Below the pieces are notes generated by a model. The model was not told the origin of the DNA and did no database searches. It saw only the letters and a list, made by a program, of their open reading frames with translations. Positions 49,900 to 63,483 of a DNA stretch of 64,000 nt are shown here, in pieces. Position 1 is the first letter of the stretch, and each line of letters starts with the position of its first letter. The DNA comes from Trichobilharzia regenti (Eukaryota > Platyhelminthes > Trematoda > Strigeidida > Schistosomatidae), in the NCBI GenBank assembly GCA_944472135.2, contig OX235268.1, positions 8,314,589 to 8,378,588 on the forward strand, in the 5' to 3' direction. The translations under genes and the position numbers were made by a program.

Positions 49900-52330
49900 G
49901 ATCACAACAGCTTTCGTTGCATGAAGTTGTAGGCGAAACTATTTTGATCCCTTTGACACTACTTGATGAATGATGCTGAATCAAGTCTACCGGTGCTGCT
50001 TGTTCAGAAGTAGTATTGTGTTCTAGAGTTGATTAGTTCTGTTTTCTGTGTCCTGCTGTCGAAAATCATTGTAAAAGGGTGTTCATGAGACAATGTAGAC
50101 AGTGTCTTGATAGTGAGGTATAAGAACTAGGACCGTCAGGAACTGTAAGGCATGCTGTCTAGGGAAAACTACAAATTTCACATGTTTTGTTGGTAGAAAA
50201 CATTCAGGAATGCAATGTACATTATGTGTTTTTAGAATCTACTTGTAAATCACATTGTAGCAACTTTCCTCTCGACTACATAAAGAATAATAACTTCAAT
50301 ATTCAAGTTTTATTCGGAGCATGTTCACTGATTTCTAAAGATCATAATCAAAATCTTCTCTTCCAAAAATACGAGTATCCCCTGTAGGAATAATATCTAT
50401 TCCGATAAACTGATTATCTAACTGTTTTGATAGGTGTTTCACATATTCGTTGCTCCTTATCACACAGTTAAACGGTAAGTTGAACTGATCTCTTTTGAAT
50501 TATTATGTGTTTCGGATGACTGAATTTTCCCTGGCTGAAATGTCAGATGGAATTAATTCTTCGAATGCCTTTCACAGATGTATTGAGTGAATTTTACTAT
50601 TGTAATTATAAATTGGTAGAATGCAGTTACAATAATGTTCTTATCACATATTGAAACATGAGGTGTTAGTTTGACTTTCCAGAAAATTGATCGCCTTTGA
50701 ATCGCTTATTCTGTTTTATTAATCTGAAGTGTTTGTGCACTAAGAAGTCATATAAACAGATGTGATTTTACTTTCTTCTGCACTGTTTAACAAATAATTC
50801 ACACTTACTTCACTTATGCTGTATGCAAACAATCTGTTATCCACAACAAGAGGTCGGCAGGTATCAGCATCACCTGGGTTGTGAGTATCAAAAGTCACCA
50901 AAGTTGAAATATTTCACACAAAATTAATTCATTTCATAGTTTCTGAGCTACATGGTAATTTATTGTGCAACTGAAAACAAGTTTACACATTTTTACCTCA
51001 TGATTTCGCCTCTTTTTCTATTTCTTGAATAACAAGTCTAGATAAGAGTGCTATTGGTAGATTTAAAACAGCTTTCCTACATTACTATTCAGCTTTAGAG
51101 TTCTGTGTATGCAAACCTACTTTATTGTTATTGGCGTTCAAATTCTTCACGAATTTTACAAACTTCAACCATCGTTCTTAATTTTCTTCAACTGCCCGTA
51201 CCGCGAAAAGGACTTGTCTAGAATGAATGCTAAAATGACATAGATGTACTTTACACCATTCGTAATGAAGTCTTCAAATGTAACTTCGTATTTCTTTGTT
51301 ATCTTTAGTTATTAGTATTGTATTATTGTCATAATTTAACTCACCACTGACCATTTCATCACTTAATTACAACACAATCAAATTTCCTACTTTCCTAAAA
51401 CTCTAATAGCTATATGCGTTGCTCGTGCATTATCAGTAATGCGATGGCAAGCAGTTGACTAGGTGTTGATAAATTATTTGATTGGGACAAACCGTCCACT
51501 AGCTGACAATTGGTTATTCGCATCAGCTCACATTCACTCCTGTAGACATCAGCATAAAGCCTTGCATTCAAGTCTAATAGTGCATGAAGTGAAACGGTTC
51601 ACGCCTTGTTTTCATTGCTCATGAGTGTAACCGGGATGTACTGCCACAAAATCAAAATAAAAATATAAAAAGATAATGTGCTCTCAGCAAACACTGTGAT
51701 TTCCTCCCTCGACCTTAAATACCATGCAAGACTCTGTCTGTTTAAATAACACTCAAATATTTTCATATTTATTAATAGATTATTTCGCAGTGCTCGTTGA
51801 TAGATTATGCTGGACCAAAATAACCGGCGGCTATTGATACAATGAGTTCAGGAAGCTACTTTCAGTGGCAAAATTACCACTAAATATACACATTTTGTCG
51901 TAGTAGTTATTAAGAAGACACTTGCAGCGAAGAAAAGTTTCTTTTCTACGAAGTCACCATCTAGACTGTACATTCGTGTATTTATATCAAATGGATGTGA
52001 AAGTTCCAGAATAATTTCTGGTTAAGAGTCAAATTAATAAAAAATACAATTAGGAATTAAAATGCTTTAAGAAACAGGGGGATGAATGAAGCCCAGACAA
52101 AGTAGCATAATAATGACTGAGAAGATTGACATTGTGCAATTGGGGGGTTAGAAATGTAGAAGTAACAAAATAGACAGGATGTTTGGTTAAGAACTAATGT
52201 GATGAATAATTGTTTATGCAATCAGGGATTGAATATGTAGAAATAGTAAAATGACAAAATAAACACGAAGTTCGCATACGAAAATATAATAGTGTAAACC
52301 TGAATTAAGATAAACCTAAAAATAACATGA
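49900..52330. other. 3' flank of the MEG cluster, then unassigned sequence
   Basis: About 49.9-50.0 kb resembles 36.84-36.95 kb ('gcatgaagttgta' block), so the duplicated unit extends this far. Beyond that I see nothing I can support. Confidence 0.4.
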
Positions 52331-52379
52331 ATAAACAGGAAGTTTAGATAAGAAAGGTGATGGGATGGTCATTATTAAA

Positions 52380-52498
52380 AAATTACCCGTTTATGATGGC
52401 CATGTCAGGAACAGGGGTTGGACGTATTTATTATGGACACAAAGCGTGGTTTTGGGCTTTTGGATAGCTGGCGCCTCGGCTATGCCCAGATGTATTGA
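52380..52498 (-). mobile_element. Distal C-terminal end of a Penelope-like element (split by a LINE)
   Basis: On the minus strand this reads L-G-I-A-E-A-P-A-I-Q-K-P-K-T, which continues the GIY-YIG reading frame that breaks off at 56.1 kb. The first 29 bp repeat 56100-56128. It is the far side of the insertion site of the CR1-like LINE. Confidence 0.7.
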
Positions 52499-53155
52499 CC
52501 TTGGCGGCCTGCTTAAATCTTGGGCTACCAATTACCTTAAACATTACAAATCATATTGTATCTAATTTCTCATTTCTAATTGATTTTGTTAATCAATTAA
52601 TCTTATTCAAACATGACCTCTAATCGGATTATTTATTCTCGAGAATATTTAATATCCTTAAAACCTGCTGATCTGCAACTCCATAAAAAAGACAAGAAAA
52701 AGCATCATGCCGGCTGGCAGAGAGCATTAAAAAATACCCCTATTCAATTCATGACTGTTCCCGCAATTATGAGTACCAGTTGTCGTTGCCTGCCGGGTAA
52801 AATTAACTGCCTTCAATCGCTGGTGTCTTCCATTACATATCATAATACTGGGATCATATCACTTCAAGAAACATGGCTTCATGATCTATATGATGACAAT
52901 CTAGTATATCCAAATAATTTTAAATTATTCAGACAAGATCGATGAAGTTCCAGGAAGAATCGAGGTGGCGGTGTCACCATCTTCATCAATTCACAATGCT
53001 GTACGTCTAATAATGTATGTTTCAAATTCTCTAGTGACAATATTGACTGTCTCACCGTTAAGTGTCGACCTAAAAATTTGTCAAAATACAACTACATTTA
53101 CATCTAGAACATTTATATTGCTCCTGGATGCAACTCCACAGAATTATCTTTATTT

Positions 53156-53572
53156 GTGAATGAATTCACCTCCCTTGCTGCCCCCTTCTTCGGAAATTCC
53201 TTGTCTGTAGTTACTGGTGATTTCAATTCTAGTGATCACAGCTTCCTAATTTCACTTGGACACGATAACATTGTCAACTTCGCGACTAGAATGGATAACA
53301 CTCTTGATCATGTGTTTACAAATGACGCAGGAATATTTGAAGCTCAAAAAAGAGCCCCACTACTAAATTCAGATCACTGTATCATAAGAATATTGCCCAA
53401 AGTACATGGAAAGCAGCACAAAAGGATCTTCTCACACACTGGAAAGAAAACACAACATAGGTGTTATTCTCATGACAACATACTGAATCTAAGGTCCATG
53501 TTAAAAGACACAAACTGGGATCTATTTACTGAACAAGCTCTTGATAACACAATTACCAACATAACACATTAG
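53156..53572 (+). pseudogene. Endonuclease C-terminal part of the CR1-like LINE
   Basis: An open stretch of 138 residues with V-V-T-G-D-F-N-S-S-D near residue 20, D-N-T-L-D-H-V-F-T near 47 and L-N-S-D-H-C-I-I near 71, the last three conserved blocks of APE endonucleases. The first blocks are at 52613-52945 in another frame. Confidence 0.8.
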
Positions 53573-54489
53573 CTTAATTTCTGTCTTGATGTTTGTTATC
53601 CAAAAGAGACAATCTTCTTCAAATTCGATCGCTTCTCCTCTTCTCAACTCAAGAAGCTTCGCCGTGAATGAGAGAGGTTGTTCAAAATGAAAAACAAATC
53701 TGGTGTTAAGAGAATGAACACTTTGATTAAGCCTGAATTACAAAGATTGAATGCTCTCTATAACCAGAAGTTTCTTTCGTGTAAATCCCCATCAAATATG
53801 TGGAAATTATTAAAGGAAATCACAGGTGGTAAGCAAATGATGAATGATATTTCTGTGGATGTTAACATGCTTAATGAATCCTTTATATGTATCCCGGCAA
53901 GTGTTATGATTCCTAACTCAAATAGTGTAAATAATGACTGCTTCTGATGCTTTAACACGAATGATGTCCTCAAGTGTCTTCAATGTCTCAAGCCTACTTA
54001 GTCCCTTGGTCCTGATGGTGTTTCTGTTGTTATCCTTAAGAAGTGTGCCGATATCTTGTGTTCCCCAATAAATATCAAGATCGTTCCAGTGCCTAAATCA
54101 ACAAGGGGACCTAATGTTAAGTTTAGACCCATTGCTATTACTTCACCTTTTTTGAAAGTTATGGAAAGACATATTTTACTTAATCTTGAACCCTCTTTAA
54201 AGCCTTTCAATGACCACAACCAGTTTGCTTATAAACAAAGTAGGTGTTCGTTAGATGCCGCTGTTGTCCTTCACCATAACATAGTCTCTAGTTTAGATGA
54301 AGGAGATAATACGTTCGGTGTGCCTTCCTTGATTACACATCTGCATTTGACTCTGTTCCCAGGTCTCTCTTGCTAAGTACGCTTGCTGCAAAACAGGCTG
54401 AGAGCTGGACAAATACGTGGTTGCATTCCTATTTTTCTGATAAGAAGCAGTACACCGTCTACAATGGAAAGTTTGTGGAATCCTCAAAA

Positions 54490-54900
54490 ATAAACTTATC
54501 CAATTTTTACTACTATGCAAGAAATGAACATATTGTACATTACTTTGTTTTAACCATTAACTCTGTACTTTGAACTTTACCTCGGGTTTTGAATAAATAT
54601 ATAGTTCTGCCACCGACTCTCCGTCTTCTCCACCATCCCAAATGCCATCGATCAATTCTAACCACCTGCTTTCTATCTCAAATTTTTGCAGGAACACCAT
54701 AGTTTCTTCCTACGTACTTTGGTCGACCTCTGGCAACGTCAACAGTGGAGAATCGGTATTGGAGCAGTCTTCCTGTAGTACCTCTGGAGTCTATTATGTT
54801 TATTGTGGATTTTGGATCTTTATAAATTCAAATAACGAAACTTTAATATATTCTTCCCGTAACTAAACTGATTTGGTATTTTATTTTCTATTTGAATTTG
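54490..54900. other. Non-RT sequence interrupting the LINE RT domain
   Basis: RT reading (S-Y-F-S-D-K-K-Q-Y-T-V-Y-N-G near 54430-54475) breaks off here and resumes near 54960. The 400 bp between do not read as RT. This may be a secondary insertion; no borders are clear. Confidence 0.35.
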
Positions 54901-56099
54901 GGATACTACGCTAACAGAGTAAAAGGTCCAACACAAGTCCTCCACTACCTCACTTACTTTAGCTGGTGTTCCTGAAGATGCTTTTCTTTCTCTTTTTCTG
55001 TTTTCTTTTTTCTTACATAACTCGCCTCATTCTGATGTAGCCATTTTTGTTAAGTATGCCGATGACCTCTCTATTTCTATGCCTGTCAACTCTCAGTCAG
55101 ATTGTTCCGAGTTAAATAACTTTCTGTTGGAATTTAGTCAGTGGTCCTCTTCAAACGGTCTTAAGCTTAGTCCGTCTAAATATCAGGTAGTCAATTTCAC
55201 TTTCAGACGTAAATGTGACCTACAGTAACTAGTTAGCTCACATGGCCCCACTATCATTGACGGCACACAGGTTGAAAATAGATCTAATGTCAAGTAATTG
55301 GGCTGAGTTTTTCCACCGATATTTCCTGGTCTTCCCACATCTTACTAGTTACTAGAAAGATGTTTCGCTTAACGTTCTACATTAGGAAATTTGGGCAGTC
55401 TGGCATAAAGCAGTCTTTGCCTTCTCAGTTTGTCAATTCTTGCATTCTACCCATCCCCCTTTACTGCTCCCCATTAATCTTTCCTGGACTACTTAAGAAA
55501 GACTTTGCTTCGCTGAGAAGGGCATTAAAAGCTGTTAGTAGAGCAAGTGGGATATCGTTAAACCAACTGGTTAACACTATTTTAGGTAGACATATTATAT
55601 CATGTAAGAAACTAGCGAATACAATATCGTAGGACCACGAGCATCCTCTCTATACGCATCTGTCTCTTTGCATTTCATCTGGAAGAACTAGAAGCAGCTA
55701 TAAGAGGCTATATGCTAGGACTACCAAGTACAAAAACTCCACAATACCATATCTGGCACAGCTGTTATGCGATGAGAAATCCGTTAGGTATGACACGATA
55801 AACTTACTGTGGCACTCTAATAAATAGTCCCATTAGTTCTCATCTTCTGTCACACATCAACTTTATATTTCATATCCTGTGGTGCATTGTTTGAAATGTA
55901 AACTCTACGCTGTTTGTTTATTTTTGTTCTTATTTATCTTTTATTTTTTTGGCGTTGGTTTTTATTTATTTATTTTTTTGGTTTTAAAAATCTTATATAA
56001 TTTATGAGGTAATTAAATGCAATATACTGCAATGCACGCTCAAAATTCCATACCTGTACCACAAATACCGTTTGGAATAAAGCTGTTATTATTATTATT

Positions 56100-57030
56100 G
56101 GCGCCTCGGCTATGCCCAGATATATTGATTTCACTCCCTTTGATAGGTGTGATTGAATCTTGTATATTACTTTGAAGGATATTTCGACTGACACTGAATG
56201 TCCTGAATTGACCAGATGTTCTGTTACTGAGCTGTATATACGCTTTTGATCTCCTTTTATCAACCAGCCTGGGCAGTGTTCACTAGTGCGTTTTCCAAGT
56301 CGACGCATGGTACGGCCGATGTACTCAGCTCCACAAGAGCAAGTAAACTGGTATATGCACTTTGGGGTGGCGCACAGCGACAGCTTGCCTTTCGCGTTCT
56401 TGTTGAACAGTTTCTTGCGGGAAAACGTCAGTCGTAGGCTCGCGGAGAAGTATGTTTTCCTCAGCGATTTTTAGAGGCGTTTACGAAGGATTTCTGCTTC
56501 AATATCACCTTTGAATTCCAGATTAAGCAGAAGTAATTTATTGAATAGTTTGGACTTGTTTGGAAGTCTTCTTCGATTTGAGATTCTTGTCAATGGACCT
56601 GAGCGTGAAATCGTTTTGCACCAGAAGTTTTCGGAAATTTCGCAGTTCTTCTTCAACCACGACCTCGCTGCATATCTTTCGACTTCTTCAAGAAAAAGCG
56701 TATATCAGGTTCCTCTTTCTGCTTAGGAGCACGAAGCCTTGAAAGTTGATGAATTGCCCATACCATAAAGGCATTTTGTATATGGACCTTTTCAGAGAGT
56801 TGTTGGTGTTTCTTGTCAGATGGACGTCGAGGAAGTGGAACATTCCGTCGGATTCAGTCTCAAGTGTAAAGTCGATGTTTGGGTGGGCATTATTGAAGAT
56901 TTGAAGCAGGTTTTTTTAAATCACAATTCTCACCACAAATAATGAAAGTATCATCAATGTATCTCTTGTAGAGATGGAAGTCCTTTATAGTTGGTGATAA
57001 CGGGTTGTTTTCCAAGCTAGCCATTCTCTG
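56100..57030 (-). mobile_element. Penelope-like element: RT box and GIY-YIG endonuclease
   Basis: Minus strand: F-H-L-Y-K-R-Y-I-D-D-T-F-I-I-C near 56960 (RT catalytic box), then T-C-S-C-G-A-E-Y-I-G-R-T-M-R-R-L near 56330 (GIY-YIG core, R and following E-H intact), then H-L-V-N-S-G-H and L-G-I-A-E-A-P at 56.1 kb. The frame resumes at 52498. The RT is frameshifted, but the endonuclease part is well preserved. Confidence 0.8.
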
Positions 57031-57090
57031 GGAATGCAGGCACATCCAGATTAAATAAAACGAAATGAGTACTTTAGTTTATACTAGCGT
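57031..57090 (+). pseudogene. Decayed hammerhead/Sm-alpha fragment
   Basis: Shares 'aatgcaggcacatccag' and 'cgaaatg' with the copy at 58.64 kb, but the CTGATGA box is lost. It adjoins the Penelope-like element. Confidence 0.5.
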
Positions 57091-58551
57091 TCACCATACA
57101 CTAAAATGTTAGACATTTTTACCTGAAAATTTATTTCATGGATTATTGTTGTCGTCTGAAAATTTTCCATCTAAAGGGTGAACATTTTGAGAATAAATAC
57201 TTTTGGTGAGAAAACTGAAAAAAACAAAACAACAACAAAAATGTCAAATGACTTAGAATTAATTTTCTCAACATCAGTAATCCAGTTGATTATCTCATCT
57301 GTGAAATGAATTGAAGTGATGCATGCACTTCATTGCAATACTATTTTCTTAGCGTAAACAATTCGACTGCTGTAACTGTCATTTTGAGTTACTTTTATGA
57401 TTAAACTAGTTTTTACCTGATATATAATCTCAGAGTGGATGAAGCTTTTTACCCGAATAGTTGTAATTAGCCTACTTACTTAGTAAACTTATACAGAAAT
57501 GAAAACGAACTTTCATAATTTCTGTTTTATTTATTAGCATTTTACACATATATACATATATGTGGTCCGCTCACTGCGTTCGCAGTAGAACATAACGTTC
57601 CATTCGTTTCTCCACAGGCTGCTTTAGCTGGCCGTACATCCAACCACAAGTTTCCATTTCGTCCGCACACAATTTCTTCTACATCATCCTCGGACGCACG
57701 TCTAACTCGTCATTACCTATTTCCTTACCAATCAAAAGCTTATCACGAGATATCTATCAATGGTCTCTGCTTCTGTTCATAGATTGTTTGTGTTTGACAT
57801 GATCTACAAGTAACTACCTTAAATAAACAGAAAATTTTGAAATTTGAGATTAAGGGATAAGTAACAATGCTAAAACCGCTTGGAGACAATCAATGATTAA
57901 CTTTATCGTTCTCACAAGCGATCTTGTATTACTTCAACACCCATTGTATTTAACGACCTTAATTAGTCTACACAAATAAGAATATTCAAACCATGAAACG
58001 TACCTGAATATAAAGAATAGCCGACATGTTAAGTAGCTGAACAAAGAAAGATGGGATTGCTTACTTATGTGGTCTTCTCCTTTATTTAATATAAGCTCAT
58101 TAAATGATGGACCTTGAAAGAAGTGTACACGAACATTGTTTAAGTTGTTTCAGGTTTTCGACCGGATATGATGAAGGCTGAATAAATATCAGAAAGAGCA
58201 GAGAGACAAGATAGATTCATAATTTGTAAACAGACACATGTTTTTCGGTTTTCAGTGTCCATCCATCTGTAGCTGTACGGGCTCTTATTCCTATTTGCTT
58301 CTATGCAAATCCTGTAGACACACGTACTCATCCAAACTTATTTAGTACGTGACTCAACTTATTTTTTGATCATCTACTGTCTTGATTACATCTGCATTGT
58401 AATGTTTATTTATCTTTCCTGTCACCCTTGAAATTTCACATCGATCTGGAAATTGTTATCTCTGCACAAGAACCCGACATGTCAACCTGAGAGCGAGCAC
58501 TTCGGTCGAATCAGTCGACGGGAAAACCTAAATTCGAATTAAGTTTCGAAA

Positions 58552-58745
58552 GAGATGGCTGTCGTGGGTAACACACTGGCGTTTGAAACTGTGGGCAATG
58601 GGTTCAAGCCTTGGTGGGAACATCATCACTCACTGAGAAATGCAGGTACATCCAACTGATGAGTCCCGAGTAAGACGAAATGCGCATCCTGCTTTCCACT
58701 CCCAGTCACCATCCACCAATTAAATATTATCTTGAACGATTACGG
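58552..58745 (+). mobile_element. Sm-alpha-like SINE carrying a hammerhead ribozyme
   Basis: A tRNA-like pol III head is followed by a hammerhead: B box GGGTTCAAGCC is at 58600-58610 and an A-box-like stretch at about 58562-58579. The combination of pol III promoter and hammerhead is the hallmark of the Schistosoma Sm-alpha retroposon. Confidence 0.8.
58641..58693 (+). ncRNA. Hammerhead ribozyme (schistosome type)
   Basis: Core CTGATGA at 58656-58662 and GAAA at 58677-58680, joined by a short stem II (GTC pairing with GAC). After GAAA comes TGCGCATC with an AUC cleavage triplet (58686-58688). Stem I is formed by GCAG (58642-58645) and CTGC (58689-58692), with the 'gtacatcca' internal loop known from the Schistosoma ribozyme. 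All invariant core bases seem present. Confidence 0.8.
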
Positions 58746-58759
58746 ATAAGACTCATAAA

Positions 58760-61700
58760 AGCGTTTGGTATAACAGCAGAAAATTTCATATTATTATTAA
58801 CTGATTCAACTTCTGTGTTTTTCTGTCCACTGGCACACAAGGACACATTTTAGGTAGTTAATAGTCCTTAGAATGTCAATTGGCCACTTTCTGTTTAATT
58901 TGAAGGGTTATGGCATCGTGTATTCGTTTGTTTCACACCATCTAATCTGTGTATTTTATTATTTCACTGAGGTATATCTGGCCCTCATTGACCCTACTGA
59001 TCACACCAATTAGCTTTACATGACTAATTAGGTGTTTGAAAGTTGATTGACTTAGATGTAAAATGGTCAAAAGCTAAAAACCTGACTCTCAGGTACTACA
59101 AGGGACTACGAAATTTGTGTCGATCAACTAGAAATAAAGGACTGCATTCTTCTATATATATATATATCTTAGTACGGCTGCATGTTATTTTCATCGGATG
59201 GCGTCCAGATGGCGAAACTAATAAAATCATGAAGAAAACTTGTTTTCCTTTTTGAATACACACAAATGTTTCGCCGATTTCTCAACTGTCTACAAGTGAC
59301 GTCAAACCGTCTGGTGATGATTAAACGAAAACGATCAAAGTAAAGTTAAGTGAGAAAGCATTTCGACTAATCTCATGAAGAAATGATTAATAATCGTATG
59401 TTTAATTTCCGTTATATTCAGCCTTAGTCTAGACATGTTTCTTGCTAAGAAATGTAGTTGAAATTTAAAAAGACTTGTTTCCCTGATTAAAAGCAGATGT
59501 CCCACCATGTTCGCCTGTAATTTGAAGGCAAGTTTTGACCAAATCACAAAGCGTTCTCCAAATTCTTTTCATCAGTTCTTTGCAGATTAATCATCAACTT
59601 GAGTGACATTTCATCCCTTCAAACTCAAAATTGATGTAGGGTGGTTCAGAACAATTGAGAAGAATCCTCAGACCAATGTCATATACCTACTGATATTTGT
59701 TGCTCCTTGGTTCTCAATCAGTGTACCTATTCGAATCACAAAGAATGCCAGTTGTGAGCTCAGAGTGCAAAGCAGTAGTGACAGTGGCTGAAATATTCGT
59801 CTATGCAAACTGAAATCGCAGAGCTACCATACGTTGACAAACGTCAGCAAGCAGGAGACATTTCACAATCACAGGAGTACTAGTTTGCTGAAAGTCACTG
59901 AAGAAAACACTTGAGGAACTGATATAAGAGCAGCAAGATTTTTGCATCTAGACAGCAGATACATTATTCATTCACGGCAAGTAATGGTTTCTTGGGGATT
60001 TTGTTTGATTGCATGGAGGTTTGCAATTTTTTAATTTTCCTAAATTTTCATATAACACACCACAGGCTGGATAAGAACATTCATCAGTGTTCTCAACGAA
60101 GAGGACTGCCCAATCCTTCAATTTCCTTGAACATGACAAGAAGAATAATTTGTGCAGAATAAGTCTGTACCATCATTTATTTCGTCAGCTTCCCACTTGC
60201 TACCTACAGACTAAAGACGCAATTAAGTTTAGGCACAGAACAGTTCCAACATGCTTGTAAAAGTCACGTGATACCAGTTGACAGGTGTGGCCAAAATAAT
60301 TAAACCGGCTACATCAATGTCCCCTTAGAATTCCTCACTTTCAATGGCGTCATCATATGAGTAGTTTAAACGACCGGTGGCATGTGTTTAAATACACTGT
60401 AGATACCTATTCATTTTGTGACTGCATCTGGAAATACCGTCTTACTTGGTTTAGAAATGTGCTACGAATTTCATCTCAGAGATTCCCGTACTAGTATCTC
60501 TCCGACTGCTCTATCAATCGTTTAATACACCGCATCAACCTGGTTGCTGTCCCAGATATACTTTCAATCGGTGGCAAGAAACAGCAGTCAATGGCGAACG
60601 TGTTGAAAGTAACATGAAATAATTCATGTTGAATGAACGTGTCAGATATTCCTGCTTGATTTATTTAAGAATACCGTCCATGATTCATTTTTTCCTGCCC
60701 ATAATGCAATCAGTTTCTATTTTTTTTAAATAGGTCAGAAACATGTCAAATATCGGAACAAAGCATAATTGACGTAGCACGATTGTCCTCAGAAATCTAA
60801 ATGAAAACAGAATTGTCCATTTACGTAGAGCTGAATTTCACAGAGACAATAATGATGTCTAAACAGGATATTTCTTAAGTTAATTGCCTTCTATTTTGCA
60901 CAATGCTTATTCAACCATATGCTTACCGAATATTCTACATATAAATTACAGAAGAATACCTACTGATCTCAACAAGTTATACGCAAACTCATGAAGTGCG
61001 TTTCTACGAAAAAATAAATAATAGCCACTAATAAGCAAATAATCAACATTCAGTTTTATTCTAAAAAATTAGAATAAAACATTCCTCCGTAATCAAATTT
61101 GTAAGATAGAAGGAGTTCCCCGAAAGTGTTCAGATATTACTTATAATTTATACTGAGTAATATCGCGCATTCATATAAATATCATACTACTTTTATTCAT
61201 CTCGATCAAATCTCACATAAAAATATATATCTACAAAGAGGTGGGAGGGGTGTCTTAATAAAGTATCACGTCAAATAAAATATACACTAGTGGAGACAAT
61301 AAAATATTTCCACTTTAACTAACATTCAGTATGCAGAGAGAAAAGGGGCCGATTCATCAAAAAAAGGCATTTACTTCTATCATCATTATCACTGATATCA
61401 TAATTCATCAGGGAGGAATAATCCTATACAGTTTAGCAATCTGTACTGGTAAACTAAAAAGTAATATTAATGAATATTAGCAGTCATGAGCGAAATGGAA
61501 TCAAACTGACAGTTATCTGTTATCGCTAATAACAGATGTCATGTTTTTCGTACACTCTATTCATAACAAATAAAATGAGAAATTGAAGCGCGAAATCATC
61601 TTCAAAATATAATTGAAATAAAAAAATAATGAATTCTCTTGAATGCTACATTGGACTATCATTTTTTAAGATTATGAGTCCATGACTCTGTGGTGACTCA

Positions 61701-62000
61701 CAGTGCTGCTCTTATTGTTGAAGATACACGAAACGTACTAAAATTATGTGTTTCTTCATAACCCCGGATTATTTAAAATTGAGTTTTTCACCACTGGTTC
61801 TAGTGTACACTCACATATGAATCAGTTCTCTTTCAAAAGTAAATGTAAATGCAAATTACAAATGAAACTGTTTTTATTTGCAAAGAAAACTATTTACTCA
61901 AAAACACCAGTGTTTGTAGAAAACGATGATTATCATTCATTATTGGTATATTCTTCTTTCCCATAAACATTTTACATTCTCTAACTAATGGCGGTTATAC
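58760..62000. other. No supported gene
   Basis: Only short frames and a small TA repeat. No MEG exons or RT motifs seen. Confidence 0.45.
59153..59168. repeat. (TA)n simple repeat
   Basis: Short uninterrupted TA run. Confidence 0.8.
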
Positions 62001-62021
62001 TTACCTATACGTTGAATTAAA

Positions 62022-62213
62022 GTGTGTCGGTGGAACAGCGGTAGAATGTTCGCCAACAACGCAGGTGGTTTGGGGTTCGATCGTCAGCTAACGCACTGCT
62101 TTACCTCTGAAAAAAGACTAGTGAAAATGGAAGGTTGGTCGTGAGGCTATTAAACTCATCCATAGAATTGAACACCATTGCTACCGGAATTTTAAGCCTT
62201 CAGCTTGAAGCCC
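62022..62213 (+). mobile_element. tRNA-derived SINE, second family (copy 2)
   Basis: Head 62022-62094 with A box 'tggaacagcggtagaatg' and B box 'gggttcgatcg', followed by a body like that at 12.9 kb, ending near 'agcttgaagccct'. Confidence 0.6.
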
Positions 62214-63483
62214 TATTTTCTACTGAATCAATCAGTAGGTTCCTTTAAATATTTCAAAAACGATACTGAATTTCGTCAGTACAGCGTGTTAAAAACTGGT
62301 AATTTAGTCTTTTTATTTAACGTTAATAATTCTTTGAAGATATGTCGTAATATCTGTCTCCAAGGTATGGGTCTTCAAAACGCATTGATGAATTTGGAAG
62401 TTTAATGAATAACAAGATTGTCTGTTTTCACTTAACATTTAAAAGACTGATTTCCGCTGTTACTAATATTAATATCCATTTGAGGACCAAGTGGAACTTG
62501 AAGCTTCATGAACACATCTTAATTTCACTAAGCCTTCTTCAGTCTTTCAAAGCCGCTTCCATGAATGCCAATTCAGTCGAGGCACGTTACGTTTAGAAGC
62601 CAAGATCATTCCCCATTCAGTCTCTCAGACCTGGATTTAGTGGTCAGCAGATTCTAACATCTGTTAGTTCATGATATAGAGCTTTCAATAAGCACCTAGT
62701 CCATCTTTACATGATAAACGACTTCAAAGAATTGCTTCAGGCTGGAGATGAATATTTAGATCTTGAATTCACACGGAATCTTCAAGGTATGTTGATTCAT
62801 GATGAAATCGACGTTTAAATTATTTTTTTTCACTTTTTATTCTGGCCTGATAACTTTCTAGCAATGATGGCACAAATAAGGAACATATTGATTTAACTTT
62901 TCATATCTGTGGAAGAGCAGATAATTCAGTTATAGACACATTATCGACAAAAATAAAGTATACAATTTCACAACTTATCGAAGCAATAAAGTAGAAAAAT
63001 AAACCTTCCTTTTTAATGAATTCCTTCCCAATTTAATTTGATTATTACAATTTATTACAACAGGGGACGCATTTATTTTTTAAAATGTCATGAAAAAGTG
63101 AATCTATAGAATACTATTTGCAACGTCTGCTTCTGTTTCAAGGGTGAAGTAAAGTACTCAGTCTATTCAAGTTATAGCGATAAAATGTAGAAAAAGACTT
63201 TTTTCCAAAATGTCTAACATAATGCGGTCTCATTTTGTCATTGTCTTTGTCTAATGAAATTATTGTTTTATTCAAAACAATCACAATCTGACTCTTCTAA
63301 CCGTATTCATAAATAACTATGTGATCATAATATTCTCAAATTGGAGAATATTTTTGAAAGCATTTAACTGAATGAACTGAAAGTATGTTCGTTACCAGAG
63401 CGAGATTTGAAGCAAGATAAGAACTATGTATACTGCAATTTCAATTGAATAAAGCAAGCAAATGCAATTATTGATATGAGTAT

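Larger units (their letters stand above)
52499..56099 (+). mobile_element. CR1/SR1-like LINE inserted into a Penelope-like element
   Basis: Plus strand: start of the APE endonuclease at 52613-52945 (G-I-I-S-L-Q-E-T-W-L and F-R-Q-D-R). It continues at 53156-53572 (V-T-G-D-F-N and S-D-H-C-I-I). RT pieces read F-R-P-I-A-I-T-S-P-F-L-K-V-M near 54125 and A-G-V-P-E-D-A near 54965 (normally G-V-P-Q-G-S). Next come V-K-Y-A-D-D-L-S-I-S near 55055 and N-G-L-K-L-S-P-S-K near 55155. It ends in 'tttggaataaagc' plus (ATT)n. Multiple frameshifts. A 29-bp direct repeat flanks it (52470-52498 and 56100-56128). Confidence 0.85.
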
